Source: an uncultured Prevotellaceae bacterium (GTDB lineage: Bacteria > Bacteroidota > Bacteroidia > Bacteroidales > Bacteroidaceae). From it: a DNA stretch of 64,000 bases. Position 1 is the stretch's first letter. Each line of letters begins with the position of its first letter. The stretch covers positions 62,001 to 126,000 of the forward strand of contig CAMIYC010000004.1 of assembly GCA_946402905.1 (NCBI GenBank). Reading direction: 5' to 3'. The notes beneath the pieces are model-generated. The model was not told the DNA's origin, ran no database searches, and saw only the letters and a list, made by a program, of their open reading frames with translations. This document shows positions 51,844 through 61,440 of this stretch, piece after piece. The translations under genes and the position numbers were made by a program.

Positions 51844-53610
51844 TTATTCCTCATTAAAGTTATACTCCACAGCGGGCTGGTTGAAGTATGGATTCTGTAT
51901 CACGTCGCTCTCTGGATAAGGCATGAAGATATTGGCCTCGGTGAGCACGATGGGCGCATAATTGGCACCCTGGGCCTGAGCCAGCGAGTCGAGATTGAAC
52001 GTATAGCCCTGCTTCATGGTCTGCACTACGGTGTTGTCGGTCTCGCTCTGGCGCAGGCAGTCGCTCCAGTAGCAGTGGCCGCTCTGGTCGAAGAAATACC
52101 AGTTGTTGGTGCCGGGGAACACGCAGCGGTAGCTCATCGTCTTGTCGTCGTTGAGGATGAGGTCGCCCTGATTGAGCATGAAGGCACGATGCTGCTTGCT
52201 GTTGAAGAAATTGAGCATATACTGGGGTTTCCAGCGATACCATGTCACCATGTCATACCAGTTGCAGTACTCCAGGCAGAACTCGATGCGGCGCTCACGG
52301 ATGAGGTCTTCGAAGGTGAAGGAGGTCTTGGCGGGGAGTTTGGCGCGCAGACGCGTGGCGTTGAATGCCGCCAGGGCCTCTGCATCAGAGGTCGAGGTGT
52401 TGTTGCCCAGGAGGGCCTCGGCCTTGGTGAGATAGACATCAGCCAGACGGATGATATAGGTGTTGAGCGGCGATGCCTGCTGTGCCAGGTGGCCGTCGCA
52501 GTCGGCCTTGGTGCCCACTACGCCTTTCTTGCACTGTATCCAGTTGCGGTTGTAGGTATAACCGCCCTTCTCACTCCAGATGTAGCTGTATTTACGTCCG
52601 GGGGTGAAGAAGGTGCCGCGCAGGCGGAATGAGTCGGCAGGCTCCTCGTTGTAGTAGTCGATCATGTCGACAGAGGCGTGCAGGCTGCCTCCCCAACAGT
52701 TGACATCGGTCACGTCCGACCACGCCAGGTCGGAGATGAGGTTGTTGCTGGCGGCATACTCGCCGAGCAGCGGGTCGGCCCAGCGCATGGCAAGGAGTGT
52801 CTCCTCATTGTCGTTAAACTGCGGGCGGAACAGGTCTTCATAATTGTCGAGCAGCCGGTACTGGCCGCAGTTGATCACCTCATTGCAGAGCGACACCACT
52901 CGCTGCAGGGTAGCCTCGTCGCGCTGGCCGCCTTTGTTCCAGCCACTCTGTGCCAGCAGGGCCTTGGCGAGCAGGGCCTTGGCCACATAGCGCGAGGGAT
53001 GGCTGTTGGCTCCCTTCTCGGGCAGCAGCTCGGCGGCGCGCTCAAAGTCGCGCACGACAAAGCGGAGCACACTCTCCTCTGTGCTGAGGGGGCGCACCGG
53101 CATGGAGGTGGCGTCGACGTTGTCTTCATAGAGTATCACCTCACCCCATCCGCGGAGCAGATAGAAGTAGGCGGTGCCGCGCATGAGCATGGCCTCGCCG
53201 CGGGCCTGGTTTTTCACGGCCTCCGACACGCCGTCTGTGGCATAGTGGTCCATATCGTAGATGAGCTGGTTGGACATCGACACCACCATGTAGATAGACG
53301 ACCATGCGTTCATCAGCTCGGTGGTGAGTCCGGTGATGGTGAAGCGTGCGAACTCGCCCTGCAGATAGGGGCTCCAGGCGTCATTGGCACGGAAGGAGCC
53401 CATGCCCACGATGGCGCGCTCGTTGTATCCGCTCCACGCATAGTTGTAAAGAGGCTCAATGGCCTTGATCACGGCGTCGTCGGTGGTGTAATAGTTATCG
53501 GCCACATAGCCGTGTTTCGGTATACGGTCCAGAAAGCTGTCCTCACAACTACTAACCACCGCTACGATGGCAAGTAATAAGACATATATCTTGAAATTGA
53601 TCTTATTCAT
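51844..53610 (-). CDS. SusD/RagB-family nutrient-binding lipoprotein (mannan PUL)
   Basis: 588 residues. Signal ends AIVAVVSSCEDSFLDRIPKH, the FLDR-P after Cys being typical. Helical TPR-like part has IEPLYNYAWSGYNERAIVGM and QARGEAMLMRGTAYFYLLRG; the C-terminal signature is EDLIRERRIEFCLEYCNWYD and ADVYLTKAEALLGN. Binds mannan oligosaccharides at the cell surface as lid of the SusC channel. It follows susC after 31 bases and ends 20 bases before the binding lipoprotein. Confidence 0.95.
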   Translation of the reverse strand: MNKINFKIYVLLLAIVAVVSSCEDSFLDRIPKHGYVADNYYTTDDAVIKAIEPLYNYAWSGYNERAIVGMGSFRANDAWSPYLQGEFARFTITGLTTELMNAWSSIYMVVSMSNQLIYDMDHYATDGVSEAVKNQARGEAMLMRGTAYFYLLRGWGEVILYEDNVDATSMPVRPLSTEESVLRFVVRDFERAAELLPEKGANSHPSRYVAKALLAKALLAQSGWNKGGQRDEATLQRVVSLCNEVINCGQYRLLDNYEDLFRPQFNDNEETLLAMRWADPLLGEYAASNNLISDLAWSDVTDVNCWGGSLHASVDMIDYYNEEPADSFRLRGTFFTPGRKYSYIWSEKGGYTYNRNWIQCKKGVVGTKADCDGHLAQQASPLNTYIIRLADVYLTKAEALLGNNTSTSDAEALAAFNATRLRAKLPAKTSFTFEDLIRERRIEFCLEYCNWYDMVTWYRWKPQYMLNFFNSKQHRAFMLNQGDLILNDDKTMSYRCVFPGTNNWYFFDQSGHCYWSDCLRQSETDNTVVQTMKQGYTFNLDSLAQAQGANYAPIVLTEANIFMPYPESDVIQNPYFNQPAVEYNFNEE

Positions 53611-53641
53611 AATAATTCCTTGTTTGTAATGATTCGCGCCA

Positions 53642-56600
53642 TTAGAAATTCACTTTCAGTCCGAAGTTGTAGATGCGCGGCGACGGATAACGATAGTTGT
53701 CGATGCCTTGCAAGATCACGCTCTGTCCGATGGATCCCAGTTCCGGGTCATAGCCATCATAGCCGCTGATGGTGAAGAGGTTCTGCACATTGGCATATAC
53801 CTGCACCCAGTCGAGCTTCAGCGGAGCGAGCCATTTCTTGGGCAGATTGTAAGCGAGAGAGAGGGTTTTCAGACGGATATAGGAGCCGTCTTCCACAAAG
53901 CGGTTGCTCACACGGTTGTTGTCGTTCTGGCTCTCGCCGCTCACGCTGATGCGCTGGGTCTTGGCATCCTCGGGGTTGAGCACATAGACGTTGGCGATGT
54001 CATTGAGCGAGCCGGTCTCGTCGAGCATGCCGATCTGGGCATAGTCGTTCACCATCTTCAGCTTATTGCCCCAGGCGGTGGGGTCGGAGTGGTTGCGCTT
54101 CACCAGGTTGAGCAGATCGTTGCCCACGCTACCGTTAAAGAAGAAGGAGAGCTCGAGATCTTTCCAGCGTATGACGTTGTTGAGACCGAAGGTGAAGTCG
54201 GGGTTGGGGTCGCCGATATACTTGCGGTCGCCCTCGGTGATCTTACCGTCGCCGTTGACATCCTCATAGATATAGTCTCCCACCCAGATACCTCGCTGTG
54301 CGATGGGATAGAGGTCGCCGTTGGAGTCGGCAGGACGTGCCACGGGCAGCCTGTTGCCGTCCTTGTCAAGCTTGTATTCTCCAAGAGAGTTCTTCTGGTA
54401 GAAATCGTCTTCCTTGGTAAACATGCCTATGACATTATATCCGTAGAAGCGCCCCACGGGACCGCCGATTTCCGACATGGTGTAAATGGTGCCGCCGATG
54501 GTGCCGGGTATGGTGGCATCGTCGCTATAGAGCTTGTTGAGCTTGTTTTTGTTGAAAGAGATCGTAGCCCCGGTGCGCCACTCAAATCCATTGTTGGATA
54601 TATTGACGGTGTTGAGGGTGAACTCGACACCCTTGTTCTCGATGGCTCCCGTATTCATATAGGGTGCGTCGATGCCTTTCCAGCCCGAGTTGTTGACGAT
54701 ATAGGTGGGCAGGGTGGCACGCATGAGCAGGTTGTCGGTCTTTTTCAGATAGGCGTCGATGATGAACTCGATGCGGTTGTCGAAGAAGGAGAGGTCGAGA
54801 CCGAGGTTGTAGGCTTTGGTCTCCTCCCAGTGCAGATACGGGTTGGCGTAGTTGCCGTCGAAGAATCCGGTGCCCCAGGCTGTGGCGGTGTTCTTCATGG
54901 CGATACCATAGGCGTAATTGGCCGCGCTCTGGTTACCTACGAGACCCCATCCAAGTCGCAACTTGGCATTGCGCAGCCACTTCACGTTCTGCATGAATCT
55001 CTCCTGAGTGATACGCCAGGCGAAAGCGGCTGAGGGGAAATAACCCCAGCGTTTCTCCTCGCCGAAGTTGGACGAACCGTCACCACGGATGGTGGCGGTG
55101 AAGAGATAGCGGTCGAGCAGGTTGTAATTGAAACGCCCGTAGTAGGAAGCGATGGCCCAGTCGTTGCCCTGCTCTGCGTTGGTGGCCGTAGAAGCGTCGC
55201 CCACGGCGATGCTCTTCACGGTGTCGAACATATATCCTCTGCGCCCCATCGAGGCCTGATACCACTCGCCCGACTGACGCTCATGGCCGGCCATGATCTG
55301 GAAGCGATGTCCTTTGAACGGCTCGAAGTCGTAGGTGGCATACTGCTTAAAAGATGTATAGGTGTTGCGGGAGTTGCCGCGGGTGAGCTGCGACTCGATG
55401 TTCTGCTGGGCTGTCTGATAGCTGGGCTGGAAGAAGGTGCTCTCTCCCCAGCTGCGGTTGCCGCCATACTCCACGCGGATGGTCAGTCCTTTCAAAGGCG
55501 TGACATTAGCGAAGAAATTGTAGTCTACCTGCGAGTTGCCACGGTTGTTGTCGCGCATCTCAGCCTCGAAGAGGGGATTGCTGTTATAGTTGTGCTCCAG
55601 GTTGAGTCCGAAGTCGTAAGAGCCGTCGGGATTGCGCGGCGCCATGTCGGGATACTGCACCAGCGCGGTGCTGATCACATTGTTCTCGTCGAAAGTGATC
55701 ACCTGCTTGGTGTTGGCGTAAGCGGCATTGACTCCTACCTGCAGCCATTTGGTCACATTGGTGTCGAAGTTGGCACGGAAGGTGGCACGTTTGAAGTTGG
55801 AACCCACGCCGATACCGTCCTGGTCGAGATAACCTCCAGAGAGCGAGTAGTGCATGTTGTTGGTACCGCCACTGATGTTCACCTGGTGATTGTGCATGAA
55901 GGCGTTATCGAACAATTCGTCCTGCCAGTCGGTACCCGTAGTGAGCAGGCTCTGGTCGAGCAGCTCCTCGCGACGGCCATAGCCGTAGATCTCTGCACGC
56001 ACATTGTAAAATTTGGCAAACTCTTTCAGGTTCATCACCTCCAGCTGGTTGGGCAGCTGCTGCCAGCCCACATACCCCTCGTAGGTGAGTTTGGGCTTTC
56101 CCTCCTGCCCGCGCTTGGTGGTGATGAGCACCACACCATTGGAGGCGCGGCTTCCGTAGATGGCAGTGGCAGAGGCGTCTTTGAGCACCTCGATGCTGGT
56201 GATGTCGGAGGGGTTGATGGTGCTCAGCACCGAACTGTTGTCGCTGGTCTGACCCGACATGGCGATACCATCCACCACATAGAGCGGCTCATTGCCACTC
56301 AGTGAGTTGATACCGCGGATCTGGACGGAAATACCGCCACCGGGGGCACCGGAGTTCTGGGTCACCTGCACACCGGCGATACGGCCCTGCATGGCCTGCT
56401 CGATAGAGGTGTTGACACCCTGCTTGATCTGTGCCTCGCCGATGGACGACACACTACCGGTGAGGTCGCTACGCTTCATCGTACCGTAGCCCACCACCAC
56501 TACCTGCTCCAGGGTGTTGGTCTCCTCGGAGAGGCTGATATCGTGGCGTCCTCCGCGGCTCACCTTCAAAGACTGAGTGGTATAACCGATGTAAGAAAAC

Positions 56601-56842
56601 TCAAGGGTCTGCCCGGCTGAGACGCTGATGGAGTAATTGCCATCAATATCTGTCACCACGCCGGTACTTGTACCCTTGATCTTGACCGTCGCTCCGATAA
56701 TCGGCTCACCATTGGCCTGGTCGGTGACGGTACCCGTCACCTGGGTCTGGGCGAAAGCCTGCATGGGGAGCAACGTCAGAAACAGCAGCATCACCTTCAA
56801 TAATATACAGCAATGCTTCTTGTTAGACTTGCTTTGGATCAT
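53642..56842 (-). CDS. SusC/RagA-family TonB-linked outer-membrane transporter (mannan PUL)
   Basis: 1066 residues. Signal peptide with LLFLTLLPMQAFAQ, then the carboxypeptidase-regulatory-like domain (VTGTVTDQANGEPIIGATVK), the EQVVVVGYGTMKRSDLTGSV box, plug with LYVVDGIAMSG and VLKDASATAIYGSRASNGV, and barrel ending NFGLKVNF. No STN domain. Transports oligomannosides. First gene of the transcription unit; the upstream gap holds the previous gene's terminator, and I see no consensus -7 element there, which fits dependence on an activator. No regulator gene for this locus is in the window. Confidence 0.95.
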   Translation of the reverse strand: MIQSKSNKKHCCILLKVMLLFLTLLPMQAFAQTQVTGTVTDQANGEPIIGATVKIKGTSTGVVTDIDGNYSISVSAGQTLEFSYIGYTTQSLKVSRGGRHDISLSEETNTLEQVVVVGYGTMKRSDLTGSVSSIGEAQIKQGVNTSIEQAMQGRIAGVQVTQNSGAPGGGISVQIRGINSLSGNEPLYVVDGIAMSGQTSDNSSVLSTINPSDITSIEVLKDASATAIYGSRASNGVVLITTKRGQEGKPKLTYEGYVGWQQLPNQLEVMNLKEFAKFYNVRAEIYGYGRREELLDQSLLTTGTDWQDELFDNAFMHNHQVNISGGTNNMHYSLSGGYLDQDGIGVGSNFKRATFRANFDTNVTKWLQVGVNAAYANTKQVITFDENNVISTALVQYPDMAPRNPDGSYDFGLNLEHNYNSNPLFEAEMRDNNRGNSQVDYNFFANVTPLKGLTIRVEYGGNRSWGESTFFQPSYQTAQQNIESQLTRGNSRNTYTSFKQYATYDFEPFKGHRFQIMAGHERQSGEWYQASMGRRGYMFDTVKSIAVGDASTATNAEQGNDWAIASYYGRFNYNLLDRYLFTATIRGDGSSNFGEEKRWGYFPSAAFAWRITQERFMQNVKWLRNAKLRLGWGLVGNQSAANYAYGIAMKNTATAWGTGFFDGNYANPYLHWEETKAYNLGLDLSFFDNRIEFIIDAYLKKTDNLLMRATLPTYIVNNSGWKGIDAPYMNTGAIENKGVEFTLNTVNISNNGFEWRTGATISFNKNKLNKLYSDDATIPGTIGGTIYTMSEIGGPVGRFYGYNVIGMFTKEDDFYQKNSLGEYKLDKDGNRLPVARPADSNGDLYPIAQRGIWVGDYIYEDVNGDGKITEGDRKYIGDPNPDFTFGLNNVIRWKDLELSFFFNGSVGNDLLNLVKRNHSDPTAWGNKLKMVNDYAQIGMLDETGSLNDIANVYVLNPEDAKTQRISVSGESQNDNNRVSNRFVEDGSYIRLKTLSLAYNLPKKWLAPLKLDWVQVYANVQNLFTISGYDGYDPELGSIGQSVILQGIDNYRYPSPRIYNFGLKVNF

Positions 56843-56944
56843 AAAAAATTAATAAGGTTATAAGTTGGTTTCCAAGATATTTCAGTTTGTTGTCTGCGAT
56901 AGCTAAAAGCCACGAGTGGTCATCGCTGAAAAAGGTTGAAAAGG

Positions 56945-56976
56945 TAAAAAAGAGGGTGGTCATAGAGCCACCCTCC
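56945..56976 (-). terminator. terminator of the 548-aa gene
   Basis: GAGGGTGG and CCACCCTC form an 8-base stem with 8-base loop; CTTTTTT follows on the minus strand, 25 bases after the stop codon. Confidence 0.8.
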
Positions 56977-56998
56977 TATTATTGTAGTAATAAAGTGC

Positions 56999-58645
56999 TT
57001 ACTTCTGGATAAACTTGCGACCATTCTGGATGACGATGCCCTTGTAGTCCTTGCTCACGCGCACGCCGGCGAGGTTGTAGAGAGGTGCATTGGCATTCCT
57101 GGTCAGAGCCACGGTCTCTTCGATGCCATTAGCGTTCTTCACCAGATAGATAGCGCTGATCTGATAGGTAGCGTCTTCAGCAGCCTGCAGGGCAGCTTGC
57201 TTCACCTGGCTCATGTCTTTGTCGTCGAATGGGCACTCCAACTTGGTGATGCCTGCATTGCCCCAGGTCTTGATGTCTTCGTTTGCGGTCTGGATAAAGC
57301 CCTGGCATGCGGCCGGTGTAGCCTCGGCAAACTCGAACACGAGCTTGGTGTATGCCGACCAGTCGGAGGGATTCTCAGCTTCGTCGCAAAGCCATGCGGA
57401 GAGGCCGCCCCACTGCTTGCCATTGTAAGTCACAGTGCCATCGGCATTGTGTGTGTTGGTCTCCTCACCATTCCAGTTGCCGGTGAACTTGTCGATGATG
57501 CTCACATGCTCGCCATCTTCTTCGCCCGGACCTACCTGGATGTCTCTTTCGGTGAGCAGCGAGAGGCGGGTCACGGTGAGATTGCCATCACCATTGAGAA
57601 GGAACACGTTGCCCCAGCCACCTGCTGTAGTGGCCTTGGTGATATCGGCCTCTGTAAGCACATAGTCGGCATAGCCCTGGTTGGTGAGGTCGATGATGGT
57701 GTAAGCTCTTGGAGTGACGCCGTCGCTCTCTGTGCCACCGTGGTCGTACTCAGCCCAACGCACATACATTCCCTGCCAGTGGCCGTCCATGAGCTCCACC
57801 TCCCAGTTGTTGTCGGGAGCAGTCATGTAGAAGCGGATGATGTCACCTGCAGTGGCACCAACAGCCTTCAACTCAGCACCACCATCGGTGAGGAATGTAG
57901 GTTGATTGGCCCAACCAACGACAGTAGCGGTGCCTTCCCAGAGGGTAACCTCGTTGAGCGCGGGTGCCTCGCCACCCTCAGCAGCGAATACGTAGCCACC
58001 GAAGCTCAGCTTCGAGCCGGTGCAGAAGATGTAGTAGGTCTCATTGGCCACCACGTCAAACTCCACCGTACCGGTCAGTTTCTCAGTCACTTTGTTGTCT
58101 GCGTCCAGCTCCACCACTGTTGGCTCGTCGCCATCGGCCTTGAGCACCATCTCACTGGCAGCAAGAGCCTGGCCGTCGGAACCCTTGACCACATAGAAAC
58201 TCTTGTCGTAATTAAGAATAATGAATGCGCACACATGTCCGTTCTTTGTGGGTGTGAACATGTAATAAGTACCCGACTGAGGCAGGTTGCCACTCTCGGG
58301 CTTGTAGCCTGAACCGGCACTCTTGTCACCTTCAAGCTCCTTGTCCTTGGGGTTCTGGTTGCCCACGACATACACCACGCGAGTCTTGTCTTCCATCTCG
58401 CCGGTGTCCTCATTCTGCACCTGTACGGTCTGGCCGAAATACTGCGAGGTGTAAGCCTTGCAGCCAGAGAGCTTCACGTCGTAGGGCTTGGAGGTACGGT
58501 CGTTGCCCAGCACCACCTTGGCGTTGGCCGTGCTCAGTTCAGCACCGTTGTTGTAGGTGCCACCATTCTCGAAGAGCGCAATCTCCTGCGCACTCGCACT
58601 CATTGCCATCAAGGCAACGGTGATAAGAGTAAAAATCTTTTTCAT
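56999..58645 (-). CDS. secreted multi-domain protein with T9SS-like tail, function unknown
   Basis: 548 residues with a clear signal peptide (MKKIFTLITVALMAMSASAQ). It contains at least two beta-rich modules: about 20-220 (FENGGTYNNGAELSTANAKV, YYIFCTGSKLSFGGYVFAAE), about 225-370 (TLWEGTATVVGWANQPTFL, EADITKATTAGGWGNVFLLN), and a later one (LSAWLCDEAENPSDWSAYTK), resembling carbohydrate-binding-like modules of Prevotella surface proteins. The tail NANAPLYNLAGVRVSKDYKG … NGRKFIQK is a T9SS-like sorting end. No catalytic motif is seen. It lies upstream of the mannan PUL with its own promoter and terminator; possibly a surface mannan- or cellulose-binding protein, inferred from position only. 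Confidence 0.7.
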   Translation of the reverse strand: MKKIFTLITVALMAMSASAQEIALFENGGTYNNGAELSTANAKVVLGNDRTSKPYDVKLSGCKAYTSQYFGQTVQVQNEDTGEMEDKTRVVYVVGNQNPKDKELEGDKSAGSGYKPESGNLPQSGTYYMFTPTKNGHVCAFIILNYDKSFYVVKGSDGQALAASEMVLKADGDEPTVVELDADNKVTEKLTGTVEFDVVANETYYIFCTGSKLSFGGYVFAAEGGEAPALNEVTLWEGTATVVGWANQPTFLTDGGAELKAVGATAGDIIRFYMTAPDNNWEVELMDGHWQGMYVRWAEYDHGGTESDGVTPRAYTIIDLTNQGYADYVLTEADITKATTAGGWGNVFLLNGDGNLTVTRLSLLTERDIQVGPGEEDGEHVSIIDKFTGNWNGEETNTHNADGTVTYNGKQWGGLSAWLCDEAENPSDWSAYTKLVFEFAEATPAACQGFIQTANEDIKTWGNAGITKLECPFDDKDMSQVKQAALQAAEDATYQISAIYLVKNANGIEETVALTRNANAPLYNLAGVRVSKDYKGIVIQNGRKFIQK

Positions 58646-58690
58646 TGGCTTTGTTTTTAGTTATTATAAAGAAAAATTGAAATTTGGGTA

Positions 58691-58722
58691 CAAAAATACA
58701 ACATCTTTATGTAAAAATACAA
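58691..58722 (-). promoter_or_regulatory. promoter of the 548-aa gene
   Basis: TTG, 21 bases, TATTTTTG on the minus strand; about 45 bases before the ATG, in very AT-rich DNA. Confidence 0.5.
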
Positions 58723-58813
58723 TATTATCTTATCGTATTCTGATACTTTTTTGATTTTTTTATTTTTATGACATAATACTTTGCCGCTTTGTGAGTTTTT
58801 AAGATAAGGAATC

Positions 58814-58844
58814 TTGGAAGATTTCGCTTTTTTACGTAATTTTG
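58814..58844 (+). promoter_or_regulatory. promoter of the porD-recN unit
   Basis: TTG, 20 bases, TAATTTTG, an exact -7 match. The first possible ATG is 9 bases after it, the preferred one 21 bases. Confidence 0.6.
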
Positions 58845-58864
58845 CAACTCAAATGTGCATGCCA

Positions 58865-59767
58865 ATGAAAAAGATACTGACTATCATATTGCTCGCATGG
58901 ATGGCCATCAGCAGCTACGGGCAAGAGCTGGAGGCGAAAGTCACCATCAACTCCAACCAGATACAAGGCACGGACAAAAGCGTGTTTGAGAACCTGCAGG
59001 AGACACTCACGCAGTTTATCAACGACCGCCAATGGACCAGCCTGCAGTTTCAGAAAAACGAGCGTATCACGTGCAATTTCAATATCACCGTGACCAAATA
59101 CGACAACTCCAGCAACACCTTCACCTGCTATGCGCTCATACAGGCCAACCGCCCGGTGTACAACTCGGCCTACACCACCACGCTGTACAACAATAAGGAC
59201 AATGACTTCAACTTCGAGTTCGCGCAGTTTGACCAACTGGAGTTCAACGAAGAGATGATCGACAACCAGCTCACTGCGCTCATCGCCTACTACGCCTACC
59301 TCATCATCGGACTCAACCTCGACAGCTTCTCACCCATGGGAGGCGAGGACATCCTGCAACGATGCATGAATCTGGTGAACAACGCACAAGACCTGGGCTT
59401 CACGGGATGGAAGGCCTTCGAAAACGACCGAAACCGCTTCGCCATCATCAACGACTACCTCGACGGTGGCATGCAGCCCTTCCGCCAACTGCAATACGAC
59501 TACTACCGCAAGGGGCTCGACGAGATGGCCAATAATGTGGAGCGCGGGCGCACCAACGTGACTACAGCCCTGCAGGAAGACCTGAAAAAATGTCACGAAA
59601 ACAAGCCGCTGAGCATGCTGCCTCAGATATGGACCGACTATAAGAAAGACGAACTGGCCAACATCTACAAGGGCAAGGGCACCGCCAATGAAAAGGAGTC
59701 GGTATATGAAATACTCTTCGGCATCAACGCATCGCAAAACAATGCCTGGGAGAAAATCAAACAATAA
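58865..59767 (+). CDS. porD: DUF4835 family protein, T9SS-associated PorD
   Basis: 300 residues from the third of three close ATGs, the one giving MKKILTIILLAWMAISSYGQ as signal peptide. The family start is recognisable: LEAKVTINSNQIQGTDKSVF, NLQETLTQFINDRQWTSLQF, and later YYAYLIIGLNLDSFSPMGGE and RQLQYDYYRKGLDEMANN. DUF4835 is annotated as PorD, a periplasmic component linked to type IX secretion in Bacteroidetes. This fits the several T9SS-like C-terminal tails in the window. Followed 11 bases later by recN, a gene order common in this phylum as far as I recall. Confidence 0.8.
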   Translation: MKKILTIILLAWMAISSYGQELEAKVTINSNQIQGTDKSVFENLQETLTQFINDRQWTSLQFQKNERITCNFNITVTKYDNSSNTFTCYALIQANRPVYNSAYTTTLYNNKDNDFNFEFAQFDQLEFNEEMIDNQLTALIAYYAYLIIGLNLDSFSPMGGEDILQRCMNLVNNAQDLGFTGWKAFENDRNRFAIINDYLDGGMQPFRQLQYDYYRKGLDEMANNVERGRTNVTTALQEDLKKCHENKPLSMLPQIWTDYKKDELANIYKGKGTANEKESVYEILFGINASQNNAWEKIKQ

Positions 59768-59778
59768 CTTCAACGTAC

Positions 59779-61440
59779 ATGCTTAAACAACTGCATATCA
59801 AAAACTTCACCCTGATAGACGAACTAAACCTTGAATTCGACAGCGGTTTCTCTGTCATCACTGGTGAGACCGGTGCCGGCAAGAGCATCATGCTCGGAGC
59901 CCTCGGGCTCCTGCTCGGACAGCGCGCCGACACCAAGGCCATCAAGACAGGCAAAGACCGCTGCGTGATAGAGGCTCATTTCGACCTCAGCAAATACGAA
60001 GGGATAGAGGCTTTCTTCACTGAAAAAGACATCGACTTCGACGCCCATGACTGTATCCTGAGACGAGAAATCACCAGCACAGGCAAAAGCCGCGCCTTTA
60101 TCAACGACACTCCCGCGCAACTCTCATCCATGCGCCAGCTGGGCGAGCGCCTGGTAGACATACACAGCCAGCACCAGAACCTGCTGCTCAGCCAAGACGA
60201 CTTCCAGCTCAGCGTGGTCGACATCATCGCCGACGACCGGCAGAAGCTCGACGCCTACCGTGAGCAATACACTAAATACAAGGAGGTGTGCAAAAAATTG
60301 CAGCAGCTGCAAGAGGAAATCAGGAGAAACCAGGAGAATGAAGACTTCCTGCGATTCCAGCACCATGAACTGGAAGAAGCCCGGCTCAGCGACGGCGAAC
60401 AAGAGGAACTGGAGAACGAATACAGCATGCTCTCCCACGCCGAGGAGATCAAAGGCGCGCTCTACGAGGCCGACAATGCCCTCTCCGGCGACAACAGCGT
60501 GACCGAACTGCTCAAAACCGCCTCGCACGCCATCGAGGGTATCAAAAAGGTCTACCCCGACATCAGTGAGACAGCGGAGAGACTGGAAGCAAGTTATATC
60601 GAGCTGAAAGACATCGCCTCAGACATCGCACGCTACACCGACCAGGTGGACTTCGACCCCTCCAAGATGGAGCAAGTGGGCAACCGCCTCGACACCATCT
60701 ATCACCTGCAGCAGAAATACCACGTGCAGACCGTGGCCGAGCTGATCGAGACAAGAGACCGTCTGGCCGGGCAGTTGGGCAGGATGGACAGCAGCGACCA
60801 ACTACTGCAGGAACTGAAAGAGGAAGAGCGGAAGAGGATGGCAGCGTGCGAGCAGAGTGCCGCGGAACTGACCGACATCAGACGGCAGGCCGCCAAGAAG
60901 GTGGAGCAGGAGATGAGCCGCAGACTGGTGCCCCTGGGGATCCCCCACGTGCGCTTCGAAGTGCAGGTCGCCGAGAAGCCTCTCTGCGCCGACGGGCACG
61001 ACCGGGTGGCCTTCCTCTTCACTGCCAACAGCAGCACTCCACTCCAGCCTGTTTCGCAAGTGGCCTCAGGCGGCGAGATAGCACGCGTGATGCTCTCGCT
61101 CAAGGCCATGATCAGCGGAGCCGTCCGGCTGCCCACCATCATCTTCGACGAGATCGACACCGGCGTGAGCGGCAAGGTGGCAGAGATGATGGCCAGAATC
61201 ATGGCAGAGATGGGAGACTGCGACCGTCAAGTGATCAGCATCACACACCTGCCACAGATAGCCGCCCGCGGCAGCGTACACTACAAAGTATACAAGGAGG
61301 AGACACCCGACGGCACCGTGAGCCGCACACGCCGGCTCACCCCGCAAGAGCGCATCGATGAAATCGCACAGATGCTCAGCGGCAGCGACATCAGCGATGC
61401 CGCCATTAACAACGCAAAGGAATTACTCAGCAAAAAATGA
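59779..61440 (+). CDS. recN: DNA repair protein RecN
   Basis: 553 residues, the normal length for RecN, an SMC-like cytoplasmic ATPase in double-strand break repair. Walker A is in SVITGETGAGKSIMLGALGL near residue 35; the coiled-coil arms fill about 160-370 (QQLQEEIRRNQENEDFLRF); ABC signature VASGGEIARVMLSLKAM, Walker B and the D-loop (TIIFDEIDTGVSGKVAE), and ISITHLPQIAARG near the end. It overlaps the next start codon as ATGA. Confidence 0.97.
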   Translation: MLKQLHIKNFTLIDELNLEFDSGFSVITGETGAGKSIMLGALGLLLGQRADTKAIKTGKDRCVIEAHFDLSKYEGIEAFFTEKDIDFDAHDCILRREITSTGKSRAFINDTPAQLSSMRQLGERLVDIHSQHQNLLLSQDDFQLSVVDIIADDRQKLDAYREQYTKYKEVCKKLQQLQEEIRRNQENEDFLRFQHHELEEARLSDGEQEELENEYSMLSHAEEIKGALYEADNALSGDNSVTELLKTASHAIEGIKKVYPDISETAERLEASYIELKDIASDIARYTDQVDFDPSKMEQVGNRLDTIYHLQQKYHVQTVAELIETRDRLAGQLGRMDSSDQLLQELKEEERKRMAACEQSAAELTDIRRQAAKKVEQEMSRRLVPLGIPHVRFEVQVAEKPLCADGHDRVAFLFTANSSTPLQPVSQVASGGEIARVMLSLKAMISGAVRLPTIIFDEIDTGVSGKVAEMMARIMAEMGDCDRQVISITHLPQIAARGSVHYKVYKEETPDGTVSRTRRLTPQERIDEIAQMLSGSDISDAAINNAKELLSKK

